64,000 bases of DNA, from assembly GCF_016772415.1 (NCBI RefSeq), contig NZ_JAGSGD010000001.1, positions 2,567,501 through 2,631,500 on the forward strand, written 5' to 3'. The translations under genes were made by a program, and so were the position numbers. The notes beneath the pieces are model-generated. The model was not told where the DNA came from. It made no database searches and was given only the letters and a program-made list of their open reading frames with translations. The stretch is from Phenylobacterium glaciei (GTDB lineage: Bacteria; Pseudomonadota; Alphaproteobacteria; Caulobacterales; Caulobacteraceae). Position 1 is the stretch's first letter; each line of letters begins with the position of its first letter. Positions 20,050 to 38,429 of the stretch are shown in pieces.

Positions 20050-20523
20050 TTACCAGCGGTAGTGCGAGAAGGCCCGGTTGGCTTCGGCCATCTTGTGGGT
20101 GTCTTCGCGCTTCTTGACGGCGGAACCCCGGTTCGAGGAAGCGTCCAGCAGTTCGCCGGCCAGCTTCTCGGTCATGGTGTTCTCACCGCGCTTGCGGGCG
20201 GCGGTCACCAGCCAACGGATGGCGAGAGCCTTCCGACGCTCGGGACGCACTTCGACAGGCACCTGATAGGTGGCGCCGCCGACCCGGCGGGAGCGGACTT
20301 CGATGCCAGGCGCCACGTTTTCCAACGCGGAGTGGAAGGTTTCCAGGGGACCCTGGTCCTTGCGCTTGGCTTCGAGGATGTCGAAGGCGCCGTAGAGGAT
20401 ATTCTCGGCGACGGCTTTTTTGCCTTCGTACATCACGTAGTTCATGAATTTGGTGACCGTCAGGTCTCCGAACTTCGGGTCCGGCAGAACTTGACGTTTC
20501 TCGGCGCGACGGCGGCGGGACAT
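20050..20523 (-). CDS. rpsG: 30S ribosomal protein S7
   Basis: uS7, primary binder of the 16S 3' major domain and neighbour of the E-site tRNA, 157 aa. [26 protein letters not shown] is the typical alphaproteobacterial start, and [26 protein letters not shown] is conserved. It lies 12 bases after rpsL. Confidence 0.98.
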   Translation of the reverse strand: MSRRRRAEKRQVLPDPKFGDLTVTKFMNYVMYEGKKAVAENILYGAFDILEAKRKDQGPLETFHSALENVAPGIEVRSRRVGGATYQVPVEVRPERRKALAIRWLVTAARKRGENTMTEKLAGELLDASSNRGSAVKKREDTHKMAEANRAFSHYRW

Positions 20524-20535
20524 TCTTCTTATTCC

Positions 20536-20907
20536 TTACTTAGGACGCTTGGCGCCGTAGAGCGAACGACGCTGCTTGCGGTCCTTGACCCCTTGGGTGT
20601 CGAGCACGCCGCGCAGGATGTGGTAACGGACGCCCGGAAGGTCCTTCACGCGGCCGCCGCGGATGAGCACGACGGAGTGCTCCTGCAGATTGTGGCCTTC
20701 GCCCGGGATGTAGCACACCGCTTCGATGCCGGTGGTCAGACGCACCTTGGCGACCTTACGAAGCGCGGAGTTCGGCTTCTTCGGGGTCGTCGTGTAGACG
20801 CGGGTGCAAACGCCGCGGCGCTGAGGGCAGCCCTTTAGGGCGGGCACCTTGTTGCGCACCGGCTTGTTCTGCCGAGGCTTGCGGATGAGCTGATTGACTG
20901 TTGGCAT
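20536..20907 (-). CDS. rpsL: 30S ribosomal protein S12
   Basis: uS12, at the decoding centre, 123 aa. The [13 protein letters not shown] block with Lys43/Lys44 and the [14 protein letters not shown] block are both wild type at the positions where changes give streptomycin resistance in other bacteria. It is the first gene of the str operon and is transcribed away from the plus-strand gene at 21216; its promoter must lie within 20908-21215. Confidence 0.98.
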   Translation of the reverse strand: MPTVNQLIRKPRQNKPVRNKVPALKGCPQRRGVCTRVYTTTPKKPNSALRKVAKVRLTTGIEAVCYIPGEGHNLQEHSVVLIRGGRVKDLPGVRYHILRGVLDTQGVKDRKQRRSLYGAKRPK

Positions 20908-21215
20908 CTATTCTCTGCTCTGGAGGCGTGTGCCGTTGGGCCGTGGCGCCTCAGTTGGGGTCCGTATTCAAAGGTTCCGAAACCGGCTCGTTGAACGCAA
21001 AAACTCGCCGGCGCGCATTGGTTCGCGTTCCGGCGGGCCTGGCTGTCCGTTTCGGGACTTGCCGTTCAACGGGACGAGGGACGAATCCCCGGCCTCGAAA
21101 GGAGCGCGGTTCATACTCGCCAAGCCCCCCGTCGTCAACGTTTGCGAGCGCAAGGGCCGCCACGCCTCACCCTGCCCGCTTTCGGACATGAAACCGCCGC
21201 GGACCACGGCCCCCT
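20908..21215. other. Divergent intergenic region (rpsL / plus-strand gene)
   Basis: 308 bp between two divergently transcribed genes. It must hold promoters for the str operon (minus) and the gene at 21216 (plus). AT-richer patches (around 20967-21010) are visible on the rpsL side, but no pair of -35/-10 boxes could be assigned with confidence. No gene is supported. Confidence 0.5.
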
Positions 21216-21851
21216 ATGGCCAAGGTTTCAAAGGCGGGACGAGGGATGCGGAAGGCGAGGCGCTGGAGGTCGGGAGGGGTGATCGCGGCCTCGGTCCTGG
21301 GCCACCTTGGCGTCCTGGCGATCCTCGCGGCCAACCATGCTCAGCCGCGCCGCTATGAACCCACCCCGGTCTTCGAGGTGACCATCGCCCCGCGCATAGT
21401 CACCACCGCCCAGGACGTCACCCGGCCTCGCCAGCTGCTCCGCCCCCGTCCGGCCCGCTCACGGCCAGACGACCTCTCGGTGGCGCCCCTGGTGGTCCCC
21501 CAGGCCCTGCCCCCTGCACTGCCGGCGCCAACACCGCCCAGCCTGACGCCGCAGCTCAGCGCCGCCCTGCGCCGGGGCCTGGGCTGCGCGAACATCGCCA
21601 GTGTCGGCATGAGCCAGGCTGAGCGCGACGCCTGCCTGGAACGGCTGGGAAACGGCGCGGCTGAGACCGCCTACATCCCGCCGGGCTTCAGCAAGGCCAA
21701 GCAGGCTCTGCTGGACGACGCCGCGGCCAGGCGGAAGGTATATCGGGACTATCGCAACGGCCCGATCCCGCCGGGGCTCTCGAACTCAGACGCGGCAGGC
21801 GGCCTGACAGGCCTGGGCGACACCGGGCACAAGACCACGGTCCCCTTCTAG
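21216..21851 (+). CDS. Membrane-anchored Pro-rich hypothetical protein
   Basis: Unrecognised protein of 211 aa. A basic N-terminus is followed by one transmembrane helix (about residues 20-40, VIAASVLGHLGVLAILAANH), then a Pro/Arg-rich stretch (about 43-115) and a short folded C-terminal part with two Cys (124 and 140, in LGCAN and RDACLERLG). The layout (short cytoplasmic basic end, single helix, periplasmic Pro-rich stalk) resembles TonB-type or other energy-transducer-like anchors, but no TonB C-terminal domain is seen. It starts with ATG at 21216, or possibly at 21246. It converges on rpoC and shares its terminator. Confidence 0.7.
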   Translation: MAKVSKAGRGMRKARRWRSGGVIAASVLGHLGVLAILAANHAQPRRYEPTPVFEVTIAPRIVTTAQDVTRPRQLLRPRPARSRPDDLSVAPLVVPQALPPALPAPTPPSLTPQLSAALRRGLGCANIASVGMSQAERDACLERLGNGAAETAYIPPGFSKAKQALLDDAAARRKVYRDYRNGPIPPGLSNSDAAGGLTGLGDTGHKTTVPF

Positions 21852-21867
21852 CCGCTCCAATAGCAAA

Positions 21868-21891
21868 CGGCCCGGGATCGCTCCCGGGCCG
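21868..21891. terminator. Terminator of rpoBC, shared with convergent gene
   Basis: A perfect 10-bp hairpin (CGGCCCGGGA, loop TCGC, TCCCGGGCCG) lies between the stop codons of rpoC (21925) and the plus-strand gene (21851). On the minus strand it is followed by TTTGCTATTGG. Confidence 0.8.
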
Positions 21892-21924
21892 CGCTTACGC
21901 ACACAGACTGGACTGTTTGCGGAT

Positions 21925-26118
<4,194 letters not shown>

Positions 26119-26210
26119 TTGAATTCCAGTTCGTCAGCAGTTTCAGTGGCGAAGTGGGAGGAGCTGACGGGCCCCTCCCCTCGCATTGACGATGGCGGCT
26201 TAAAGCCGGC

Positions 26211-30299
<4,089 letters not shown>

Positions 30300-30591
30300 T
30301 TTATTCCCTTGAGCGACGCCCGGAACGGTTTCCAGGCGTCAGGTCTTTTATCCCGCGTCCACCCTCGAACGTCCTTGCGGACGCCGGACGCTGGAGCCCC
30401 TGTATCGCCAGGGGCGTTCCCTCGCATGGCCGGAGGGCGTAGGGCCATGCCTCGGAACATTGGCGCGCGTCAAGAATCGCGTGTGAGACGAATCGTATTT
30501 TGCGAAGGAGCCGAAGTAAGCCTTCTCGCAGAGGATGTGAAGCCCCCTTCGAAAAGTTCGTGCCCGGCAGCCGAAATTATCGAGGCCGGTC
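30300..30591. other. Leader region upstream of rpoB
   Basis: 292 bp without a gene. On the minus strand TTGACG (complement of 30468-30473) could be the -35 box of an rpoBC promoter, but no good -10 was found. Two short inverted repeats lie nearer to rpoB (for example GCCCCTG/CAGGGGC around 30395-30415 and a GGCAT/ATGCC-type pair near 30425-30452), so the rpoB message may have a structured leader of about 150 bases. Confidence 0.4.
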
Positions 30592-31071
30592 TTACCTCGC
30601 CTCCGGACCACGCTTGGCGAACATAACCCCCAGCAGCGGCGCGGCGAGAACACTTGCCAACGCCATGAAGATCATCAGCAGCGCACTGATCACCGCCCCG
30701 CCCTCGCGACCAAATTGCACTACCGCCAGCCACCATACAAACGAGCTGAGCAGGACAGAAAGTACGAGGCTAAGGCCGCACCCAAACACCGCCACCAAAA
30801 ACACCCGGCTCGCGGAGATGAGGCGGGAGGTGTTCCGAGGAATCGGTTGGCTCTGAAGAAAGGATAGGCTCGGGAAAATCACCGACACCGAATAGGCCGC
30901 TGCTATTGGGACGATAACGGCGGCGATCAGGCGCGCACTATCTCCAGCCAATCCATCTGCCATACCAAATCTGGGGTTCAGGCTGAAATAGGCTAGGCCG
31001 AAGGGCGCGAGCAGCAGGCCAAGGGCGATCAACGCCTTTCTCCCAACGGCCGCATCACCTGAACCAGTCAT
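30592..31071 (-). CDS. Four-helix hypothetical membrane protein
   Basis: Unrecognised integral membrane protein, 159 aa. Four hydrophobic segments are visible (about residues 11-29, 46-68, 89-114 and 121-150), with no charged catalytic motif. No family is recognised. It lies between the rplL terminator and rpoB, on the same strand, a place normally without a gene. Its base composition looks less GC-rich than its ribosomal neighbours, consistent with a later insertion. The reading frame is intact. Confidence 0.6.
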   Translation of the reverse strand: MTGSGDAAVGRKALIALGLLLAPFGLAYFSLNPRFGMADGLAGDSARLIAAVIVPIAAAYSVSVIFPSLSFLQSQPIPRNTSRLISASRVFLVAVFGCGLSLVLSVLLSSFVWWLAVVQFGREGGAVISALLMIFMALASVLAAPLLGVMFAKRGPEAR

Positions 31072-31107
31072 CGCGAGAGCCTATCAACCGGCGCCCCAAA
31101 CGCAAAC

Positions 31108-31135
31108 GGGCCCCGGAGATCGCTCTCCGGGGCCC
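31108..31135 (-). terminator. Terminator after rplJL
   Basis: A perfect 12-bp hairpin (GGGCCCCGGAGA, loop TCGC, TCTCCGGGGCCC) lies 33 bases after the rplL stop and is followed on the minus strand by GTTTGCGTTTGG. It should separate rplJL from the downstream genes. Confidence 0.85.
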
Positions 31136-31167
31136 GCCTGAGCTGCGCGGCGAACCGCGCGTCAGTC

Positions 31168-31551
31168 TTACTTCACCGAGACGGTCGCCCCGGCTTCGGT
31201 CAGCTTCTTGGCGACTTCGTCGGCGACTTGCTTGGACACGTTCTCGACGACGTTCTGCGGAGCGCCTTCGACGAGGTCCTTGGCTTCCTTCAGGCCGAGG
31301 TCCGGACGGACGCCGCGGACTTCCTTGATCACGTTGATCTTCTTGTCGCCACCGGCGGTCAGAACAACGGTGAACTCGGTTTGCTCTTCAGCGGCTTCAA
31401 CCGGAGCAGCGGCGGCGCCACCGGCGGCGGCCACGGCCACCGGAGCAGCGGCGGAGACGCCCCACTTTTCTTCCAGCAGCTTGGACAGCTCGGAGGCTTC
31501 CAGGACGGTCAGGGCGGACAGGTCATCGACCAGTTTTTCAAGCTTCGACAT
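31168..31551 (-). CDS. rplL: 50S ribosomal protein L7/L12
   Basis: bL12, the multicopy stalk protein that recruits and stimulates translational GTPases, 127 aa. The N-terminal dimerisation helices, the Ala-rich hinge ([21 protein letters not shown]) and the C-terminal domain ([31 protein letters not shown]) are complete. It follows rplJ by 45 bases. Confidence 0.98.
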   Translation of the reverse strand: MSKLEKLVDDLSALTVLEASELSKLLEEKWGVSAAAPVAVAAAGGAAAAPVEAAEEQTEFTVVLTAGGDKKINVIKEVRGVRPDLGLKEAKDLVEGAPQNVVENVSKQVADEVAKKLTEAGATVSVK

Positions 31552-31596
31552 TTGGATAATTCCTTAGGGAGTGGGTGTTGTCGGGGAAAATGACGA

Positions 31597-32112
31597 TCAG
31601 GCGGCGTCTTTGGCGGCGTAAGCCGACATGACGCGGGCAAGCTGAGCGGCCGGGGCCTGCAGAACGCCGGCGATCTTGGTCGCGGGGGCTTGCAGAAGGC
31701 CGATAATCTTGCCGCGGAGCTGGTCGAGGGACGGCAGGGTGGCGAGATTGCCAACCGCGGCCTTGTCCAGCACCTCTTGACCCATGAGGCCGCCAATGAT
31801 GGTGAACTTGTCGTTCTCCTTGGCGTACTGGGTCGCGACCTTGGCGGCTGAGACAGGGTCCGGCGCATAGGCGATGGCGACCGGGCCGGTGAAGAGGGCG
31901 TCGCCCGCCTCGCCAACCGAACCGTCCAGGGCCTTCTGAGCCAGGGTGTTCTTCACCACCTTCAGGTGAGCGCCTTCCTTGCGGAGGCGGCCACGCAGAT
32001 CGGTCATTTCCGCAACGGTCAGACCCAGATTGTGGGTCACGACCACGGCGCCGGCGTCGGCGAAGACGCCCTTGAGCGTCTCAATCGTCACCTGCTTTTG
32101 AGCGCGGTCCAT
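31597..32112 (-). CDS. rplJ: 50S ribosomal protein L10
   Basis: uL10, base of the L7/L12 stalk, 171 aa. MDRAQKQVTIETLKGVFADAGAVVVTHNLGLTVAEMTDLR is typical of alphaproteobacteria. The C-terminal helix (about residues 130-165) has the hydrophobic repeats that bind L7/L12 dimers. The ATG at 32112, preceded by GGAG, is preferred over an in-frame ATG 12 bases upstream. L10 normally represses its own operon through a structured leader. Confidence 0.96.
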   Translation of the reverse strand: MDRAQKQVTIETLKGVFADAGAVVVTHNLGLTVAEMTDLRGRLRKEGAHLKVVKNTLAQKALDGSVGEAGDALFTGPVAIAYAPDPVSAAKVATQYAKENDKFTIIGGLMGQEVLDKAAVGNLATLPSLDQLRGKIIGLLQAPATKIAGVLQAPAAQLARVMSAYAAKDAA

Positions 32113-32449
32113 TGCGGTCTCCATACTCAGGTCCAGCCACCGGACGATTCCGGCGACCGCATAGATGATCGTTGCGCGGGGAACCCACGCGGCCGATCAG
32201 CCTGTCCGAGAGAAGCCGCAGCCTGCGCGCCCATTCGAAGCGAATGGTCGATGAGGCGTCATCTTCCCGTCTCCCCGCGGCTGAGGAAGGGCTCTTCCTC
32301 GCGTTATGGTCCCCGGTGACCCCGGCGACCCCGCAGTTCATGGACAGGATCGAGACCCGAAGGCCTCGAGCCCACCTCCCCTGTCGGAGAGGCGAAACTT
32401 TAGAGGGGCGGGCTCTACACGAGCCGCGCGCCGGCGTCAAACCTTGGGG
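32113..32449. other. rplJ leader region
   Basis: 337 bp between the phoD-like gene and rplJ, without a convincing gene. It contains a hairpin at 32283-32300 (GAGGAA/TTCCTC) and a larger one at 32368-32415 (GAGCCC and GGGCTC outer arms) that may terminate phoD. The rplJL promoter and the L10 autoregulatory leader should be here; the L10-binding fold itself was not confirmed. Confidence 0.5.
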
Positions 32450-34018
32450 TCAGATCCGGTGGACGCCGGGGACGCCGTTCTCCAGGGCGAAGCTCGCCAG
32501 GTCGCGGATCGGAGAGGTCGGGACCAGGGCGTTTTCCACGGCCCGGAAGGTGACCCGGGAGTCCTTGGGGGTCAGGTCGACCCGGCCGTAGCCGCGCACC
32601 GCGCCGTCATACAGCTTGATGTGCGGGTTCTTGGCGGCGTAGGCGCCCTCGCCGCCGCCCAGCGAACTGATCGAGCCGCCGACGAACTCCGCGCCGACCG
32701 CCGGTCCATCGGAGGCCTCGCACAGGTCGGCGGCGGCGAAGGCGTGGATGTCGCCGCCAAGCGCGATGGGGTTGGAGACCTTGGCCTCGCGCCATTGGCG
32801 CAGGATGCGGGCGCGGCTGGCGGGGTAGCCGTCCCAGCCGTCGCTGGAGTAGGCGCGCGTCGCCTGGCTGGCCGGGTCCCCCAATTGCAGTTCCGAGAAC
32901 AGGGTCTGCTGGGCCAGCAGGTTCCACTGGGCCTTGGAGGTCGCCAGGCTGTCCATAAGCCAGGCCTCCTGGGTCTGACCCAGGATGGAGCGGGCCGGAT
33001 CGCGGCGTTCCTCACAGTCGCCGATCAGCTTGCCGCGATGAGGCGGGCCCGGCGGCTGGCAAGGCTTGCCGTCGCGATACTGGCGATCGTCCACCACCTG
33101 GATCTGAGCAAGGGTTCCCCAGTCCAGTCTGCGGTACAGCAGCATGTCGGGTCCCACCGGAATCGTCCGCCGGCGCAGGGGCATGTGCTCGTAATAGGCC
33201 TGATAGGCGGCGGCGCGGCGGCGCAGGAAGGTCTCGCCGGAAACCCCGTCCTGGTCGTGGTCGCCGCCATAGTCGTTGGAGACCTCGTGGTCATCCCAGG
33301 TCACCATCCAGGGCGCAACGGCGTGGGCGGCCTGCAGCAGGGGGTCGGTCTTGTAGCTGGCGTAGCGCACCCGGTAGCCGGCGACATCCTTCGGCTCGGG
33401 ATTGGCGTGCAGCCGCACCGCGCCCTTGCTGCCCGGCGCACCCTCATAGATGTAGTCGCCGAGGAAGAGGATCAGGTCCGGCGCCTCCTCCACCATGTGG
33501 GCGTGGGCCGAGTAGAAGCCCGCCTCGTACTTCTGGCACGATGCGAAACAGAGGCGCAGGCGGTCCACTTGCGCGCCCCTGGCCGGGGCCGTGCGGGTGC
33601 GGCCCACAGGGCTCTGGGCTCCGGCGGCGGTGAAGCGATACCAGTACTCGCGACCCGCCTTCAGGCCCGCCACCTCGACATGGACGGAGTGGCCGGCATT
33701 GGGGGCGGCGAGCGCCTTGCCGGAGCGGACGAGCTTCCGCATCGCCTGATCCTCGGCGATCTCCCAGCGCACCGCGACAGGCTCGGGCGGCATGCCGCCG
33801 TCGGGCTGAAGCGGCTTGGGCGCCAGGCGGGTCCAGAGCACAACGCCGTTGGCGGTGGGCTCGCCCGAAGCGACGCCGAGGCTGAAGGGATTGTCGGCCA
33901 GGGACGGCGCGGCCAGCACCGCCCCGCCGATAGCGGCCGGCGCCAGGGCCAGGCCCGCGAGGCTGGCGGCGCCGCGCAGCAGCTGGCGGCGCGCCATGGA
34001 TGGAATGTAGAGGCTCAT
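32450..34018 (-). CDS. Tat-exported PhoD-like alkaline phosphatase
   Basis: Predicted periplasmic phosphodiesterase/alkaline phosphatase of the PhoD family, 522 aa. The start at 34018 has GGGAGG at ideal spacing. A Tat signal follows (ARRQLLRGAASLAGLALAPAA), fitting PhoD enzymes, which fold with Fe/Ca in the cytoplasm. Then come an N-terminal fibronectin-like part (SLGVASGEPTANGVVLWTRL) and the metal-site motifs: FASCQKYEAG and FLGDYIYEG (about 155-190), VTWDDHEVSNDYGG (about 238-251) and GGDIHAFAAADLC (about 421). It should release phosphate from phosphoesters. It is inserted between rplA and rplJ behind a terminator; phosphate control is likely but no Pho box was identified. Confidence 0.88.
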   Translation of the reverse strand: MSLYIPSMARRQLLRGAASLAGLALAPAAIGGAVLAAPSLADNPFSLGVASGEPTANGVVLWTRLAPKPLQPDGGMPPEPVAVRWEIAEDQAMRKLVRSGKALAAPNAGHSVHVEVAGLKAGREYWYRFTAAGAQSPVGRTRTAPARGAQVDRLRLCFASCQKYEAGFYSAHAHMVEEAPDLILFLGDYIYEGAPGSKGAVRLHANPEPKDVAGYRVRYASYKTDPLLQAAHAVAPWMVTWDDHEVSNDYGGDHDQDGVSGETFLRRRAAAYQAYYEHMPLRRRTIPVGPDMLLYRRLDWGTLAQIQVVDDRQYRDGKPCQPPGPPHRGKLIGDCEERRDPARSILGQTQEAWLMDSLATSKAQWNLLAQQTLFSELQLGDPASQATRAYSSDGWDGYPASRARILRQWREAKVSNPIALGGDIHAFAAADLCEASDGPAVGAEFVGGSISSLGGGEGAYAAKNPHIKLYDGAVRGYGRVDLTPKDSRVTFRAVENALVPTSPIRDLASFALENGVPGVHRI

Positions 34019-34092
34019 GAGCAGCCCTCCCCCGTAACTTAAGGAAGAGACTAGGCGTCGATCACGACAGAACGCCAACACCAAACAGAAAC

Positions 34093-34118
34093 GGGCGGGT
34101 CCCGTGAAGGACCCGCCC
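34093..34118 (-). terminator. Terminator after rplKA
   Basis: A perfect 10-bp hairpin (GGGCGGGTCC, loop CGTGAA, GGACCCGCCC) lies 28 bases past the rplA stop, followed on the minus strand by GTTTCTGTTTGG. It separates rplKA from the phoD-like gene and rplJL. Confidence 0.85.
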
Positions 34119-34145
34119 GCCGAAGTTCAATCAGCTTGATAGGAT

Positions 34146-34835
34146 TCAGACGCCGACGGAGTTGGTGTCGACGCGGAAGCCCGGGCCCATGGTGGACGAG
34201 AGGCTGATGCGCTTGATGTAGATGCCCTTGGCGCCCGAGGGCTTGGCCTTGTTAAGAGCATCGACCAGGGCGCGCACGTTGGCCAGCAGGGCGTCTTCGG
34301 TGAAGCTCGCCTTGCCGATGCCGGCGTGGATGATCCCGGTCTTCTCGGTGCGGAACTCGATGGCGCCGCCCTTGGCGTCCTTCACGGCTTGACCGACGTT
34401 GGGGGTCACCGTGCCGACGCGCGGGTTCGGCATCAGGCCACGGGGGCCCAGCACCTTACCCAGACGGCCAACGAGGGCCATCATGTCGGGCGTGGCGATC
34501 ACGCGGTCGAACTCCATGAAGCCGCCCTGGATGCGTTCCACCAGCTCTTCGCCGCCGACGATGTCGGCGCCGGCCGCGGTGGCTTCAGCCGCCTTGGCGT
34601 CCTTGGCGATGACGGCGACGCGGACGTCGCGGCCGGTGCCGGAGGGCAGGCTGACCACGCCGCGGACCTGTTGGTCGGCGTGACGCGGGTCAACGCCCAG
34701 GTTGACGGCGATCTCGATGCTTTCATCGAACTTGGCGGTGGCGTTGGCCTTCACCAGCTTCACGGCGTCGGTGACGGCGTGATTGGCGAGACGGTCACCG
34801 GTCCAGGCTTGAATGCGTTTGGCTTGCTTAGGCAT
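34146..34835 (-). CDS. rplA: 50S ribosomal protein L1
   Basis: uL1 of the mobile L1 stalk, 229 aa, and in E. coli the repressor of the rplKA operon. The conserved segments [33 protein letters not shown] and [19 protein letters not shown] are intact. It follows rplK by 3 bases and is followed by a strong terminator. Confidence 0.98.
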   Translation of the reverse strand: MPKQAKRIQAWTGDRLANHAVTDAVKLVKANATAKFDESIEIAVNLGVDPRHADQQVRGVVSLPSGTGRDVRVAVIAKDAKAAEATAAGADIVGGEELVERIQGGFMEFDRVIATPDMMALVGRLGKVLGPRGLMPNPRVGTVTPNVGQAVKDAKGGAIEFRTEKTGIIHAGIGKASFTEDALLANVRALVDALNKAKPSGAKGIYIKRISLSSTMGPGFRVDTNSVGV

Positions 34836-34838
34836 CTC

Positions 34839-35270
34839 TTAGGCCTCCACGATCTCAAGACCCATCGAACGGGCGGAGCCCTCGATGATCTTGGCGGCGG
34901 CTTCAACGTCGTTGGCGTTGAGGTCCTTCATCTTCTTTTCGGCGATGTCGCGCAGTTGCGTGCGCGAGATCGAGCCGGCCACGTCGCGGCCGGGCAGCTT
35001 GGAGCCCGACTTCAGGCCCAGGGCCTGCTTGATGAAGTGGGTCGCCGGCGGGGTCTTGGTGATGAAGGTGAAGGACTTGTCCTGATAGACGGTGATGATC
35101 GTCGGCAGGGGCGTGCCTTTGACTTCCTTCTCAGTGCGGGCGTTGAACTCCTTGCAGAAGCCCATGATGTTGACGCCGCGCTGACCCAGCGCCGGCCCGA
35201 TGGGCGGCGAAGGTGTGGCGGAGCCCGCGGACACCTGCAGCTTGATATAGCCCAGAATTTTCTTGGCCAT
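34839..35270 (-). CDS. rplK: 50S ribosomal protein L11
   Basis: uL11 of the GTPase-associated centre, needed for stringent RelA activation, 143 aa, standard length. [33 protein letters not shown] and the C-terminal rRNA-binding domain ([21 protein letters not shown]) are conserved. It lies downstream of nusG with a 112-bp spacer. Confidence 0.98.
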   Translation of the reverse strand: MAKKILGYIKLQVSAGSATPSPPIGPALGQRGVNIMGFCKEFNARTEKEVKGTPLPTIITVYQDKSFTFITKTPPATHFIKQALGLKSGSKLPGRDVAGSISRTQLRDIAEKKMKDLNANDVEAAAKIIEGSARSMGLEIVEA

Positions 35271-35382
35271 GCTCTCCTCTGTGACCGGACGTCCGGTCTG
35301 TTGAGCCGTGGTCCGGCCCTGGCTGGGCCTCCCACGGTTTTAAGAGCCCCTCCCCGCGGGTGCGGGAAAAGGCGGTTCGCAG

Positions 35383-35955
35383 TCAGGTCGTCTTTTCGAC
35401 CTGGCTGTATTCGAGCTCGACCGGCGTGGCGCGTCCGAAGATGGACACCGTCACGCGCAGGCGGGAGCGTTCCTCGTCAACCTGCTCGACCGAGCCGTTG
35501 AAGCTGGCGAACGGACCGTCGGTGACGCGGACCTGTTCCCCGATCTCGAACTGGATCGTGGGCTTGGGCCGCTCGACGCCTTCTTCGATGGCGCCGATGA
35601 TCCGGGCGACTTCCTTTTCCGAGACCGGCTGCGGCTTGTTCTGGCTGCCCAGGAAACCGGTGACCTTCGGGGTGTTCTTGATGAGGTGGTAGGCCTCGTC
35701 GGTCAGCTCCATCTTCACCAGGACGTAGCCGGGGAAGAACTTGCGCTGGACATCGATCTTGCGGCCGCGGCGGATCTCGGTGGCGGCCTCGGTGGGCACC
35801 AGGACTTCGGAGAAGTTCTCCTCCAGCCCCTGGGACTTGGCCTGCTCCAGGATGGAGTCCTTCACCTTGCCCTCGAAGTTCGAGTAGGCGTGGACGATGT
35901 ACCACTTGTGGCGCGGGTTAGCGGCGACGGCGACTTCGGGGGCTTCAGCGTTCAT
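35383..35955 (-). CDS. nusG: Transcription termination/antitermination protein NusG
   Basis: RNA polymerase elongation factor, 190 aa, linking transcription to Rho or to the ribosome through S10. The NGN domain (KWYIVHAYSNFEGKVKDSI to GFLGSQNKPQPV) and the C-terminal KOW domain (IGEQVRVTDGPFASFNGSVEQVDEERSRL) are both complete. It follows secE by 5 bases. Confidence 0.98.
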   Translation of the reverse strand: MNAEAPEVAVAANPRHKWYIVHAYSNFEGKVKDSILEQAKSQGLEENFSEVLVPTEAATEIRRGRKIDVQRKFFPGYVLVKMELTDEAYHLIKNTPKVTGFLGSQNKPQPVSEKEVARIIGAIEEGVERPKPTIQFEIGEQVRVTDGPFASFNGSVEQVDEERSRLRVTVSIFGRATPVELEYSQVEKTT

Positions 35956-35960
35956 TTCGT

Positions 35961-36266
35961 CTATCCCGCGTTCGCGAGCTTGAGGAGGAAGGCCATGGCG
36001 AGGGTCAGGGCCCCATCCACCAGGGAGAAGAACGTCGCGGCCAGCACCACCATGATCCCCACCATCACCGAGGTGATCCAGGTCTCCTTGCGGGTCGTCC
36101 AGGTGATCTTGCGCGCCTCGGCGCGGACTTCCCGAAAGAATTGGGCGGGGCTGGTCTTCTTCTTCGGCGCAGCCTGCGCCAGGGCCGAGGCAGGCGCGAT
36201 CACCGCGGCCGTCTTGGCGGCGCGGTTCTTCATCGCTTGCGGCGTGGAACCTGGTTTCCTGGCCAT
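35961..36266 (-). CDS. secE: Preprotein translocase subunit SecE
   Basis: Small essential subunit of SecYEG, 101 aa from the ATG at 36266; an in-frame GTG at 36281 is a possible alternative. The conserved amphipathic segment (SPAQFFREVRAEARKITWTTRKETW) precedes the single essential transmembrane helix (SVMVGIMVVLAATFFSLVDGAL). The N-terminal Ala/Lys-rich extension is longer than in typical 60-aa single-helix SecE proteins. It lies between tRNA-Trp and nusG. Confidence 0.96.
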   Translation of the reverse strand: MARKPGSTPQAMKNRAAKTAAVIAPASALAQAAPKKKTSPAQFFREVRAEARKITWTTRKETWITSVMVGIMVVLAATFFSLVDGALTLAMAFLLKLANAG

Positions 36267-36330
36267 ATAGGCGCTCGACACTCTCTTATACGGGCGGCGG
36301 ACCTCCGCGCCCTTGGACCTACATATAGAT

Positions 36331-36406
36331 TGGCAGGAGCGGAGGGACTCGAACCCACGACCCTCGGTTTTGGAGACCGATGCTCTACCAGCTGAGCTAC
36401 ACTCCT
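36331..36406 (-). tRNA. tRNA-Trp (CCA anticodon)
   Basis: A complete 76-nt cloverleaf including the encoded 3' CCA. The acceptor stem AGGAGTG pairs with CGCTCCT, the D-arm is AGCTC/GAGC, the anticodon loop is CTCCAAA with CCA at 34-36, and the T-loop is TTCGAGT. The trnW-secE-nusG order is widespread in bacteria. Confidence 0.97.
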
Positions 36407-36594
36407 ACGATCCACCCCCTGGTCAGGGCGGCCTCCGGACAATGAACATCGCGCCGGAAAGGCTTCCGGCGCGTGCTCATCGCTAGAGCCGGGTCGTTTA
36501 GCAGTGGCCGTCGCCCCAAGCAATAGTCGCGGCGCGCGGATCGAAGCGACCCGGGCCTGCGTTTCCGTAAGGCCCCGTCCCTTCAGGAAATCCC

Positions 36595-36767
36595 ATGCCA
36601 GCCCGAGACCCCAACGCCGCCAAGACCCGCGACGAGGACATGAAGCCCACCTCTCCGCCCCGCCCGGCCACAGAGCCCCCGGGAGCCAAGGATTCGAGCC
36701 GCAACGCCAAGACCCTGACCAATCCCGCGACGGGCGAACCCGAGTCGGGCCCGCCGCGTCCCGCATA

Positions 36768-36768
<1 letters not shown>
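36595..36768 (+). CDS. Small Pro-rich disordered protein
   Basis: A 57-aa reading frame, unrecognised. It starts with ATG preceded by AGGAAA at good distance and ends with TAA. The product is Pro/Lys/Asp-rich (MPARDPNAAKTRDEDMKP, then PPRPATEPPGAKD and NPATGEPESGPPRPA), has no hydrophobic core and is predicted disordered. Its stop codon lies exactly at the left edge of the tuf repeat, so it uses the shared terminator just as the CVNH gene does for tuf copy 1. This convergent placement and good ribosome site support it as a real gene; no function is suggested. Confidence 0.55.
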
Positions 36769-38072
<1,304 letters not shown>

Positions 38073-38096
38073 GGGATCCTACGGGCGTTTGAGAGA

Positions 38097-38170
38097 TGGA
38101 GCGGGTAGCGGGAATCGAACCCGCGTATTCAGCTTGGAAGGCTGCTGCACTACCATTGTGCTATACCCGC
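38097..38170 (-). tRNA. tRNA-Gly (TCC anticodon)
   Basis: A complete 74-nt cloverleaf with encoded CCA. The acceptor stem is GCGGGTA/TACCCGC, the anticodon loop TTCCAAG gives TCC, and the T-loop is TTCGATT. It lies between tRNA-Tyr and tuf copy 2. Confidence 0.97.
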
Positions 38171-38221
38171 CGAGGTGGGTGCTCGTGTGCGAGCCTCCAT
38201 AGAGAGTGTCGCTCCGGCGCG

Positions 38222-38307
38222 TGGTGGGGGAAGTAGGACTCGAACCTACGAAGGCGTACGCCAGGGGATTTACAGTCCCCCCCCTTTGCCACTCGGGACA
38301 TTCCCCC
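38222..38307 (-). tRNA. tRNA-Tyr (GTA anticodon)
   Basis: An 86-nt tRNA with a long variable arm and encoded CCA. The acceptor stem is GGGGGAA/TTCCCCC and the anticodon loop CTGTAAA gives GTA. It is the first gene of the tRNA-Tyr/tRNA-Gly/tuf transcript, so the promoter should lie in 38308-38429, shared divergently with the rRNA methyltransferase gene. Confidence 0.97.
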
Positions 38308-38429
38308 AGCGCGCTCGGAGCCTCACCGAAGGCCGAACAAAACCTACCGCTGATCGGCGCGACCGGTGTTAAAGCCGGGCACGAGCAGCGGAAAACCAGT
38401 CCGGTCCCCGATTTGGAGAGCGCCTTATA

